Source of the DNA: Tepidanaerobacter acetatoxydans Re1
Lineage (GTDB): Bacteria > Bacillota > Thermosediminibacteria > Thermosediminibacterales > Tepidanaerobacteraceae
Direction: 5' to 3'
NCBI RefSeq assembly: GCF_000328765.2
Contig: NC_019954.2
Span: 186,001-250,000 of the forward strand
Length of the DNA stretch: 64,000 bases
Shown here one piece after another: positions 54,709 to 64,000 of this stretch. A program made the position numbers and the translations under genes. Every line of letters begins with the position of its first letter. Positions within the stretch are counted from its first letter, which is position 1. The notes beneath the pieces are model-generated. The model was not told where the DNA came from and made no database searches. It was given only the letters and a program-made list of their open reading frames with translations.

Positions 54709-55552
54709 GTTTATAGCCTACCTATAAGGAATTGAAACATAATCTCATATTCTTTTTTCATAGTCTTCGTTCACCGTTTATAGCCTACCTATAAGGAATT
54801 GAAACACGACTATCCCGGGAGAACACCCGAGACTGCCCAATTTTGTTTATAGCCTACCTATAAGGAATTGAAACACCAGAGCAGGCGCGAAACCCGTAGT
54901 TGCTGTTGGCATTGCCGTTTATAGCCTACCTATAAGGAATTGAAACTCGGCTGTCCTGGCTCGGGAATGAATTGAGAAGTGACGTTTATAGCCTACCTAT
55001 AAGGAATTGAAACTATGCCTACAAAGTCTTTTTATCAAGTGCTATCCGCAGTTTATAGCCTACCTATAAGGAATTGAAACTCAAAAGAGGAGAGAATATC
55101 AAGAACTGGCAAGGGATTCGTTTATAGCCTACCTATAAGGAATTGAAACTCTACTTTGTCCCAGTCAATACATGCCCATATTTCATAGTTTATAGCCTAC
55201 CTATAAGGAATTGAAACATAAACTTGTCAACCGATTCGCTAATAATACCTTCCACGTTTATAGCCTACCTATAAGGAATTGAAACGGCTCTAATGCCCTA
55301 AATTGGTCTAACCCGTTCTTTGTTTATAGCCTACCTATAAGGGATTGAAACTCACAATCTTTTTTTGCGCAATCACTCTTGTCTGGGTTTATAGCCTACC
55401 TATAAGGGATTGAAACGCCCTTGAATTCACTTTTGATAATGAATATATCAAAGAAGTTTATAGCCTACCTATAAGGGATTGAAACGCTTTTCTTCTTTTG
55501 TCTTTATCTTTCTCTATCCCAGCTTATAACCTACCTATAAGGGACTTGAAAT

Positions 55553-56182
55553 AACACCGTATACAATATATTTGGTTTTTGATTTCCTAATGATGTGTAT
55601 AATAGAAAATATGCGTTATTGTGTGGAAAAGTGGGCGGTCGATGACCGCCTCTACGTATTGGTAATTCATTATATATTGTAGGGAGGTTGCTGCAAGGTC
55701 TTCCAGTTTATACCATGCAAGATTGGTAATTTATTATATATTGTAGTGAGATCCTACTTTAATAAATCATTTATTGTAGGTAAGTCATTTGTTGTAGTGA
55801 AGGTTATACGTTGATAAATCATTTGTTGTAGGTAAGTTATATGTTAATAAATCATATATCATAGAGTAGGGGAGACCATTGGTCTCCCGCTTATATTGCA
55901 CGTTATACACGTTATTGCCATTGAACTTTAACTGTGATTTTACGGCAAAACTGACTTTTTACGATAAATCATGATAGATTCCACTGTAGAAAGATAATTT
56001 CGAGCTAGAAATGCCGAAATATTGTTCCTGATTATAATAAGATACGCCATATACTGACAATGATTTAGGAAAAGAGGGTTTTTACATTAAAATCATGATC
56101 TAGTTTTTATAAAAAGTAACCCAAATCAATAGAAATGTGATATGATATTTTCCAGATATCCCAGTTTAATGAGGTGCTTATT
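55553..56182. other. Repeat-rich, gene-free trailer after the CRISPR array
   Basis: 630 bp with no credible gene. It holds a left hairpin GGCGGTC/GACCGCC (55633-55639, 55643-55649), a right hairpin GGGAGACC/GGTCTCCC (55869-55876, 55880-55887) in opposite orientation, two near-identical 25-bp direct repeats (55657-55681, 55721-55745), further TTGTAG-ending degenerate units to about 55865, and CGTTATTG direct repeats outside the hairpins (55614-55621, 55909-55916). The rest up to the EamA gene is AT-rich without clear features. Confidence 0.6.
55657..55745 (+). repeat. 25-bp direct repeats, 64 bp apart
   Basis: ATTGGTAATTCATTATATAT plus TGTAG (55657-55681) recurs at 55721-55745 with one mismatch (T for C at the tenth base). 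Shorter relatives, such as AAATCATTTATTGTAG and AAATCATTTGTTGTAG, follow downstream. Confidence 0.85.
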
Positions 56183-57094
56183 ATGTCTTCTGAAAAACGG
56201 ATGTATATTAGTCTGTTTAGTGTAGCCTGCTTTTGGGGAACTTCATGGTCTGTTTCGAAAATTGGGCTTCGGGAATTATCCCCGGTGCATCTTGCAGTTT
56301 TAAGATTTATACTAGCTTCGATAATATTTTTTTGCATTGTTAAGCTTTTCTACAGAGATTATGTTATAGAAAGAGAAGATAGGAAGTGGTTGTGGATACT
56401 GGGCTTTTTAGGTGTAGTACTATATTTTTTCATCCAATACTATGGACTTGATATGACTACTACAGTCAATTCTTCTATTTTAATTGCTACAAGCCCTATA
56501 TTTACTATATTCCTATCAGCAAAGTTGTTTCATCAGGAAAAGCTAAATTATAGCGATTTGCTTGGTATTTTAATTGCTTTTGTGGGAGTATTTTTGGTTT
56601 TTACGGCAGGTAAGGGAATTTCTATTGGTCGTAGTACTATTTATGGCGATTTACTACTGCTTTTAAATTCATTAGTTTGGGCACTTTTTACGGTTTTAGG
56701 GAAAAATTTAGTTGACAAGTATGATCCTTTTGTGGTGATGGCATATATAAATATTTATGCAACAATAACTGTGCTGCCAATTGCTTTTACTCCGGCATTT
56801 ATTAATTCTGTAAAGGCAGCATCGATTACTACCTGGGCTGCGGCGCTATATCTTGCCGTTTTTTGTTCGGTATACTCTTATTACATGTGGTATAAAGGCA
56901 TAAAAACTATCGGAGCGTCTAAAACAGCGGTGTTTAACTACGTAAATCCGATGGTTGCTGTAATCATAGGCATAATATTATTAAAAGAAGATTGGAACAT
57001 CTATACGATTATCGGCGGTATATTAGTTTTTATAGGGGTATATGCCGCTTCGGCACGAAAAGGCGATGAAAGAATCGAAACGGTTGATAGTTGA
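56183..57094 (+). CDS. EamA/DMT-family transporter
   Basis: Membrane protein of 303 residues with ten predicted helices in two EamA repeats (SVACFWGTSWSVSKIGLRELSPVHLAVLRFILA; later YGDLLLLLNSLVWALFTVLGKNLVDKYDPFVVMAYINIYATI). The family exports metabolites or amino acids; the substrate is unknown. The start is ATG 56183 with GAGGTG at 56171-56176; GTG 56174 overlaps that site. A weak AT-rich hairpin with a T-run at 57092-57113 may end the transcript. It stands alone next to the CRISPR trailer. Confidence 0.9.
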   Translation: MSSEKRMYISLFSVACFWGTSWSVSKIGLRELSPVHLAVLRFILASIIFFCIVKLFYRDYVIEREDRKWLWILGFLGVVLYFFIQYYGLDMTTTVNSSILIATSPIFTIFLSAKLFHQEKLNYSDLLGILIAFVGVFLVFTAGKGISIGRSTIYGDLLLLLNSLVWALFTVLGKNLVDKYDPFVVMAYINIYATITVLPIAFTPAFINSVKAASITTWAAALYLAVFCSVYSYYMWYKGIKTIGASKTAVFNYVNPMVAVIIGIILLKEDWNIYTIIGGILVFIGVYAASARKGDERIETVDS

Positions 57095-57121
57095 TTATTT
57101 GAAATCATTTTTTGAAGTTTT

Positions 57122-57150
57122 TTGCGGTCCGATACGGTGTATGTTAAAAT
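57122..57150 (+). promoter_or_regulatory. Probable promoter of purC
   Basis: TTGCGG (57122-57127), 17 bp, TAAAAT (57145-57150), 50 bp upstream of the purC start. Confidence 0.5.
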
Positions 57151-57200
57151 ATTGGTGTAAACCTTACTTATCCAAATTCTAAATTGATGGAGGTTTTAAT

Positions 57201-57881
57201 GTGGAAAAAATTCGAGAAGGGAAAACTAAAACAGTTTTTGACACAGGTGATGGCAATATACTGCTTAAATTTCGCGATGATGTAACCGGAACGGGTGATG
57301 TGGTAGATCCTGGAGCTAATACCGTAATCGGTAAAATCGAAGGCAAGGGCAATGCTTCTCTCAAGTTGTCAAAGCATTTTTTTGAGCTGTTAAAAAGGGA
57401 TGGTATCCGTACCCATTATATTGATGCAGATTTAAAGGAAAATACCATGCTTGTAAAACGAGCAGATACATTTGGTGATGGACTGGAGTTTATATGCAGG
57501 TTAAAGGCTGCCGGCAGCTTTGTTAGAAGATATGGCAGATATGTAGAAGAAGATCAGCCATTAGATTATCTGGTTGAAATAACTCTTAAAGACGATGACA
57601 GAGGTGACCCGCTTATAAATGAAGAAGCATTAGTTCAGCTTAAATTAATGACAAAAGAAGAGGTCAGCGAAGCCATTGCTCTTACAAAGAAAATTACTAA
57701 AATAGTGAAACAGGAATGTGAGCGTTTTGATCTCGAATTGATTGATATAAAATTTGAGTTTGCCAGGGTTGAAGGGGAAATTGCTGTAATAGATGAGATT
57801 TCAGGGGATAATATGCGAGTTCGGAAAAACGGTCAAGCTGTAATGCAAAAGGAGTTATGTGATATTATATGCGGTAAATAA
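57201..57881 (+). CDS. purC: Phosphoribosylaminoimidazole-succinocarboxamide synthase
   Basis: Joins aspartate to CAIR in purine synthesis. It starts at GTG 57201 after TGGAGG. 226 residues, slightly short for the usual 230-240. Conserved IREGKTKTVFDTGDGN, FRDDVTG, RTHYIDAD, RADTFGDGLEFICR, and the nucleotide region LIDIKFEFARVEGEIAVIDEISGDNMRV. It stands apart from other pur genes, which are usually clustered. Confidence 0.95.
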   Translation: MEKIREGKTKTVFDTGDGNILLKFRDDVTGTGDVVDPGANTVIGKIEGKGNASLKLSKHFFELLKRDGIRTHYIDADLKENTMLVKRADTFGDGLEFICRLKAAGSFVRRYGRYVEEDQPLDYLVEITLKDDDRGDPLINEEALVQLKLMTKEEVSEAIALTKKITKIVKQECERFDLELIDIKFEFARVEGEIAVIDEISGDNMRVRKNGQAVMQKELCDIICGK

Positions 57882-57926
57882 ATTAAATTAAGCTGCAGAC
57901 TACTATTAAACTTGCGTCTATAATAT

Positions 57927-58012
57927 GACAAGCAGGGGCTTGCGGAATTTATTCGCCTTGCCGACGGTACAAAAGCTTTCTAATCCGGCACGCTGCCCCT
58001 GCTATATTTGTC
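57927..58012. ncRNA. Unassigned multi-stem inverted-repeat element between purC and trxB
   Basis: AGCAGGGGC (57931-57939) and GCCCCTGCT (57995-58003) form a perfect 9-bp stem, possibly extended by GACA/TGTC (57927-57930, 58009-58012). Inside, TGCCG/CGGCA (57959-57963, 57986-57990) forms a second hairpin, and CGGA/TTCG (57943-57954) a weaker one, giving a three-way-junction shape. No T-run follows on either strand. It lies between two converging genes. It could be a structured RNA or a REP-like palindromic unit; no known family was recognised. Confidence 0.4.
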
Positions 58013-58073
58013 CCAATTTAAAGAATAAAAATTATTTTACCCGCATACATTATACTATTACTAAAAAACTGAT

Positions 58074-58985
58074 CTATTGCCCTTCGATAAATCTTCCTGC
58101 CTCTACAGCAGCGATAGCGCCATCGGCTGCAGCAGTAATGACCTGCCGCAAGGGCTTTTGACGTACGTCGCCGGCGGCAAAAATCCCTCTAACATCTGTC
58201 ATCATCTTATCATTTGTAATGATATAACCTTGTTCGTCCAAAACAACTAAATTTTTAACAAAATTAGTGGCGGGAGATTGGCCTATAGCCACGAAAATTC
58301 CATCAATAGGGATAGAATTCAAACTTCCTGTCTTTACATTTTTAACTATCACTTCTTTGACAGCGTCTTCTCCTCTTATTTCGTTTACTACCGAATCCCA
58401 AACAAATGAAATTTTATCATTTTGGAATGCACGTTCCTGAAGGATTTTTGTAGCTCTTAATTGATCACGGCGGTGTATTACATAGATTTTACTTGCAAAA
58501 CGGGTTAAAAATAAAGCTTCTTCAATAGCAGTATCGCCGCCGCCTACCACTGCTACGGTTCTGTCAAAATAAAAAGCACCATCGCAAGTTGCGCAATAAG
58601 AAACGCCTTTACCTGTAAATTCTTGTTCTCCCTTGACCCCAATTTTTTTTGGCTGTGCACCTGAAGCTAAAATAACAGTTTTGGCTGTAATGCTTTCGCC
58701 ATTCATAAAAACTCTAAAAACCCCATCCTGTTTTTCGATTTTTTCGACACAGCCATTTAAAAATTTGGCATCGAATTTTTCAGCCTGAGATTTCATTGCA
58801 TCAGTAAGCTCGATGCCGCCTATGCCATCAGAAAATCCCGGATAGTTTTCTATGCGGTAAGTTATAGCGGCCTGACCGCCAGGATACATTTTTTCGATAA
58901 TAACTGTTGACAGTTTGGCTCTAGCAGCATATAAACCTGCTGAAAGACCGGCAGGTCCCGCACCTACAATAGTCACATCATACAT
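58074..58985 (-). CDS. trxB: Thioredoxin reductase (NADPH)
   Basis: Flavoenzyme of 303 residues that reduces thioredoxin. FAD motif GAGPAGLSAGLYAARA at the N-terminus, NAD(P) motif VGGGDTAIEEA near residue 150, redox-active CATC in SYCATCDG near residue 133, and the C-terminal GIFAAGDVRQKPLRQVITAAADGAIA. HRRDQLRA supports NADPH specificity. The minus-strand start is preceded by a GGCGGGG site. Confidence 0.96.
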   Translation of the reverse strand: MYDVTIVGAGPAGLSAGLYAARAKLSTVIIEKMYPGGQAAITYRIENYPGFSDGIGGIELTDAMKSQAEKFDAKFLNGCVEKIEKQDGVFRVFMNGESITAKTVILASGAQPKKIGVKGEQEFTGKGVSYCATCDGAFYFDRTVAVVGGGDTAIEEALFLTRFASKIYVIHRRDQLRATKILQERAFQNDKISFVWDSVVNEIRGEDAVKEVIVKNVKTGSLNSIPIDGIFVAIGQSPATNFVKNLVVLDEQGYIITNDKMMTDVRGIFAAGDVRQKPLRQVITAAADGAIAAVEAGRFIEGQ

Positions 58986-59021
58986 TATTTCCCCGCCTTT
59001 CCTAGTAATTATTCTTGATAC

Positions 59022-59050
59022 ATAATAATATATTTCTCAAAATTAATCAA
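59022..59050 (-). promoter_or_regulatory. Probable promoter of trxB
   Basis: On the minus strand, TTGATT (59050-59045), 17 bp, TATTAT (59027-59022), about 37 bp upstream of the trxB start. Confidence 0.6.
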
Positions 59051-59086
59051 AATAATTTATATAGAAAAATAAAATTAAAAAAGCTA

Positions 59087-59121
59087 TTGCATAATAATAC
59101 ATTTTAATGTATAATTATAAA
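59087..59121 (+). promoter_or_regulatory. Promoter of argF with two possible ArgR boxes
   Basis: TTGCAT (59087-59092), 17 bp, TATAAT (59110-59115). Two half-palindromic ARG-box-like words overlap it: TGCATAATAATACA (59088-59101) and TGTATAATTATAAA (59108-59121), 20 bp centre to centre. That spacing is near the spacing known for tandem ArgR operators, and would let ArgR cover both promoter elements. Confidence 0.55.
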
Positions 59122-59147
59122 CAAAATTACGAAAGAGGCGTATGTAT

Positions 59148-60112
59148 ATGAGCGTAAATCCATGGCAGAATGCGGAAAGCAGTTTACTGAAGGGGAAAGA
59201 TCTTTTGAGCTTATATGATCTTAGCAACCTTGAAATAGAAGAGATTCTAAACAAATGTGAAACACTTAAAACAATGCATAAATTAGGAGCGGATTATCAA
59301 CACTAAAAGGGAAAACCCTTGGTATGATTTTTGAAAAATCTTCAACGAGGACCAGAGTTTCATTTGAAGTAGCTATGTGGCAACTAGGAGGGCATGCTCT
59401 TTTCTTGAGCAATAGGGATATTCAGATTGGGAGAGGAGAAACCATTCCCGACACGGCTCGAGTTTTATCGCGCTATCTTGATGGCATAATGATAAGGGCA
59501 TATAGCCATGATGATGTAAAACTTTTGGCTAAATATGCAGATATACCGGTTATAAACGGGTTGACGGATTACACCCACCCATGTCAGGTGCTTGCGGACT
59601 TATTTACCATTCAAGAGAAAAAGAAAAAACTCAGCGGATTAAAATTAGCCTTTATCGGCGATGGGAAAAACAACATGGCAAATTCGCTTATATTTGGTTG
59701 TTCCAAAGTAGGTATGGATATTGCCGTAGCATCTCCGGAAGAATTTTTACCGGATAAAGAAGTAGTTAATAAGGCAAAAGCCGATGCCGTAATGAACGGC
59801 TCAAAAATAATTCTCACAGATGATGTCTTTGAGGCGGCCAAAGATGCCGATGTGCTTTATACCGATGTCTGGACCAGCATGGGGCAGGAAGAAGAAACTG
59901 AATACAGGAAGAAAGTATTTGCAGGTTATCAGATAAACCAAGAACTACTTTCTGTTGCCGATGAAAATGTAATAGTTATGCACTGCCTGCCTGCTCATCG
60001 AGGTGAAGAAATAACCGAAGAAGTAATTGAAGGTGAACACTCTGTAGTATTTGATGAAGCAGAAAATCGGCTACATGTGCAAAAAGCCATTCTCTCGCTT
60101 GTTATGGGTTAA
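59148..60112 (+). CDS. argF: Ornithine carbamoyltransferase (frame broken by one base near 59298)
   Basis: Makes citrulline from ornithine and carbamoyl phosphate. The start is ATG 59148 ([34 protein letters not shown]). The frame ends at TAA 59304, while homology continues one frame back as [33 protein letters not shown]. One missing base between about 59293 and 59303 explains this; repaired length 321 residues. Carbamoyl-phosphate motif SSTRTR, ornithine loop [11 protein letters not shown], and catalytic [11 protein letters not shown] are intact. Possible ArgR operators upstream favour the biosynthetic role (argF) over a catabolic arcB, but no other arg gene is present here. Confidence 0.9.
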
Positions 60113-60129
60113 ATTAGTATTTACAATCT

Positions 60130-60155
60130 GGAAGGTTTACCTTCCTTTTTCTTTT
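60130..60155 (+). terminator. Rho-independent terminator after argF
   Basis: GGAAGG (60130-60135) and CCTTCC (60140-60145) with a TTTA loop and a T-rich tail. Confidence 0.85.
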
Positions 60156-60207
60156 CTATTGCTTAAAATACTGGCAACTTCACAGGCCGTATTCTTGATA
60201 GAATTTA

Positions 60208-61428
60208 TTAATTAAACCTTATCTTCAGCTCATCAATAAATACATCAATAATCTCGGGTGACAATTGTTCTTTTACGGTTTTCAATACAAGGTCGGATTT
60301 TTTTAATAAACGGGGAATTTTATCGGAAATATGCTCTGAAGTTTTTTGGTGCTTGGAAATTACGGTATATAGGAACTCATCAAAATCGTAAATTTTAAAT
60401 TTTTCTATCCCGTCTAATACAGCCGCCTTTTCAAGAATACCTATAAATATATCTTTATAGGATGCTTTGGAGCCAAGTCCCAATATTTCAGAAAGCCTTG
60501 GGATGATTTTTTCGAAAAGCAAGCGCCGATATGGCATTTTTTCGGGAAGTCCCATAATGTTAGCTAGTTTTAGGACCGTTTGACGGCTGAGATTAAAAAA
60601 TATGTTGGCGTAATAGTCCTCGGGGTGATTTGCAATAATGTAATAAAATCGACCGCTGTATTTATTTATAACACTTAATGTATCATAATATCCCAAGTTT
60701 AAATTTCTACGGGCACGTTCAGAAGAAAAATCAAGTGTTCCACCTAAATCTTCAGATGGTTCAATTGTAATCAAATTCAATTTATCTTTATTTATTCTGC
60801 GCGTTCTTCCTATTCCGTATAATCGTATGCCTATTATATCTTTATAACCCTTTGCCATTAAAAGCTTAATGGGGAAATTATCAAAAAACCCTCCGTCAAT
60901 AAATAGTTTGCCATCAATTTTGTCCATCTTAAAAATAGGAAGATTGGCACTTGCCATCAGATAATCTACGAGCTTTCCCTCTGGTATATCTTCTATATAA
61001 AGTTCAACAGGCTTTAAATCAGTAAGTGCGACTGTTACGATACCAAAATCCTTTCCGGAATGCCTTACCTTGTCCTCGCATATGTTGCAGTTTAAAAGCT
61101 GCCTAAGCGGTGTGATATCAAGGCCATGTTCGAAAAACAGCTCTCTTATTGTTCTTACAACATGAAAGAAGTTCTCCGGAAACAGCTCCCTGTTTTTAAT
61201 AGCAGCTATTTCGCTATCATCAATATTAAGAATTTTATCGAATGAAATATTGTACCATGTGTCGTATGTCTTTTCAAAATCACCTTGAACTATCATGGCG
61301 CCGTTTAAGGCACCTACTGATGTTCCAGCCACACCTTTTATATCTACGCCCAACTCTCTTAGAGCCTTCCATGCTCCAATCTGATAAGCACCTTTAGCAC
61401 CGCCGCCCTCAAGGACAAGACCAAACAA
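60208..61428 (-). CDS. Patatin-like phospholipase
   Basis: Serine acyl-hydrolase of 406 residues. The start is TTG 61428, because GGAGGT at 61441-61436 lies 7 bases upstream; the ATG at 61443 overlaps that site. The catalytic dyad is visible: oxyanion loop LEGGGAKGAYQIG, nucleophile GTSVG near residue 41, and DGG in FIDGGFFDNFP near residue 195. A C-terminal helical part of about 200 residues follows. Related bacterial proteins remodel membrane lipids or act as toxins; no secretion signal is seen, so it is probably cytoplasmic. A TATAAT-like -10 lies at 61478-61483 on the minus strand. Confidence 0.9.
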   Translation of the reverse strand: MFGLVLEGGGAKGAYQIGAWKALRELGVDIKGVAGTSVGALNGAMIVQGDFEKTYDTWYNISFDKILNIDDSEIAAIKNRELFPENFFHVVRTIRELFFEHGLDITPLRQLLNCNICEDKVRHSGKDFGIVTVALTDLKPVELYIEDIPEGKLVDYLMASANLPIFKMDKIDGKLFIDGGFFDNFPIKLLMAKGYKDIIGIRLYGIGRTRRINKDKLNLITIEPSEDLGGTLDFSSERARRNLNLGYYDTLSVINKYSGRFYYIIANHPEDYYANIFFNLSRQTVLKLANIMGLPEKMPYRRLLFEKIIPRLSEILGLGSKASYKDIFIGILEKAAVLDGIEKFKIYDFDEFLYTVISKHQKTSEHISDKIPRLLKKSDLVLKTVKEQLSPEIIDVFIDELKIRFN

Positions 61429-61879
61429 GTATATTACCTCCATATTTTTATCTAATCATTGAAATATGTACTCTTCAATTATAGTCTAAATTTAAAGCAT
61501 GTGCCATATTTATTATTAAACAGTTTGATATAAATTTTCTCCTGTTTCAAGGGCAAAATAAACCGATATGAATTTTTGGAAAATAAACATAAAAAGCTTC
61601 TTGACATAAATAACCTGCTGAATTATAATATCTTAGAAGTGATGAGCTAGGTGCATACGAAGTAATTAATATTTGGGCTTTGCTAGACCTCTTCATAATT
61701 TTTTTAAATTGAAGAGGATTATTAGCATATGCTCGATTTTTATTCTACTATATATATACGATTGAACCTAGGCTGACAGAATGATACACGGTTTATAATT
61801 ATTGCCAGAATAAAAAATCATATTGGAACATATATTAGAAACGTACATTTTGGCAAAACTAGAGGGGAGAAAAAATTAA
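61429..61879 (+). promoter_or_regulatory. Intergenic region and long leader of greA-lysS
   Basis: A perfect promoter, TTGACA (61601-61606), 17 bp, TATAAT (61624-61629), would start a 240-nt leader. The leader holds a hairpin CCTCTTC/GAAGAGG (61688-61694, 61711-61717) with an inner AATTT/AAATT stem. A second promoter, CTGACA (61773-61778) with TATAAT (61794-61799) at 15-bp spacing, could drive greA more directly. No known riboswitch or T-box motif was recognised. Confidence 0.65.
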
Positions 61880-63855
<1,976 letters not shown>

Positions 63856-64000
63856 CCTTATTTCAATACAAAATAAATGTCACATTTAATAAAAATAAAA
63901 GAATTAAGCAGCATAAAAGAGTATAGCCAGAATTTAATGCCGTAAATTGACGAAAAAGAGAATAATGACGAATACTGACGTTTGAAAAGACCACTAGTTT
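63856..64000. other. AT-rich end of window
   Basis: 145 bp after lysS without a recognisable gene, terminator or RNA. The cut at 64000 may fall in an upstream region of a next gene. Confidence 0.5.

Larger units (their letters stand above)
51246..55552 (+). CRISPR. CRISPR array, 63 repeats and 62 spacers, no cas genes nearby
   Basis: The 30-bp repeat begins GTTTATAGCC and ends GAATTGAAAC. Repeats 1-59 look identical; repeats 60-62 (55322, 55387, 55456) read GGGATTG instead of GGAATTG, and the last (55522-55552) is 31 nt and diverged. The ATTGAAAC end is the classic 8-nt crRNA handle of type I/III systems, so transcription is on the + strand, with the leader at the left. Spacers are 35-42 nt, except spacer 46 (54316-54441), which is 126 nt. 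Spacers 48 and 50 are the same sequence with different ends. The flanking genes are MATE and EamA transporters; no cas gene occurs in the window. The repeat style suggests subtype I-B or III, but that is inferred. Confidence 0.98.

Noticed and set aside
51246-55552. Genes inside the CRISPR array
   Set aside because: The repeats carry stops in most frames; open stretches are limited to single spacers, apart from the 126-nt spacer, which is only a gene fragment.
57927-58012. 4.5S/SRP RNA or another standard small RNA in the purC-trxB gap
   Set aside because: The conserved GGAAGCAGC-type loop of SRP RNA is absent, and no other family motif was recognised.

Overview
The window is a 64 kb stretch of a low-G+C, spore-forming, anaerobic Clostridia chromosome. 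Evidence for that lineage: SpoVT, SpoVB-like, YabP and YabQ genes; Gram-positive ribosomal gene order with a zinc-type S14; an ECF transporter core downstream of rplQ; [FeFe]-hydrogenase maturases HydE and HydF; strong Shine-Dalgarno sites with very frequent TTG starts; and a large CRISPR array. The overall picture fits the Tepidanaerobacter/Thermosediminibacter group, but this is an inference from gene style, not a database match.

Layout. (1) 1-15.6 kb: mfd, a PrsA-type lipoprotein foldase, spoVT, pckA (opposite strand), then the sporulation/division cluster spoVB-like - mazG - hup - [IS110 insertion] - spoIID-like lipoprotein - yabP - yabQ - divIC-like - S1-domain yabR - ppx/gppA. (2) 15.6-27.7 kb: rpoB, rpoC, L7Ae-like gene, rpsL, rpsG, fusA, tuf. 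(3) 27.7-47.1 kb: the S10-spc-alpha ribosomal superoperon, complete except that no rpmD (L30) is present, then secY, adk, map, a KOW protein, infA, rpmJ, rpsM, rpsK, rpsD, rpoA, rplQ, ecfA1, ecfA2, ecfT, truA, rplM, rpsI. (4) 47.1-50.8 kb: hydE-hydF and a convergent MATE transporter. (5) 50.8-56.2 kb: an AT-rich leader, a 63-repeat CRISPR array with no cas gene in the window, and a repeat-rich trailer. (6) 56.2-64 kb: EamA transporter, purC, trxB, an ornithine carbamoyltransferase under possible ArgR boxes, a patatin-like hydrolase, greA and lysS.

Six conserved genes (rpoC, rpsJ, rpsM, rpsK, ecfA2, argF) each carry one single-base indel that breaks the frame while both halves stay homologous. 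Several of these genes are essential, so sequencing or assembly error is the likeliest explanation. They are annotated here as whole genes with the break marked.

The most interesting non-coding material is: a 165-nt strongly self-complementary region upstream of the IS110 transposase that looks like a bridge RNA; a 126-nt giant 'spacer' in the CRISPR array that is one uninterrupted reading frame resembling a phage protein; a near-duplicate spacer pair with different 3' ends; a 48-bp inverted repeat in the CRISPR leader; an unexplained element with opposed hairpins and 25-bp direct repeats behind the array; a multi-stem inverted repeat between purC and trxB; and a possible attenuator in the rpoB leader.
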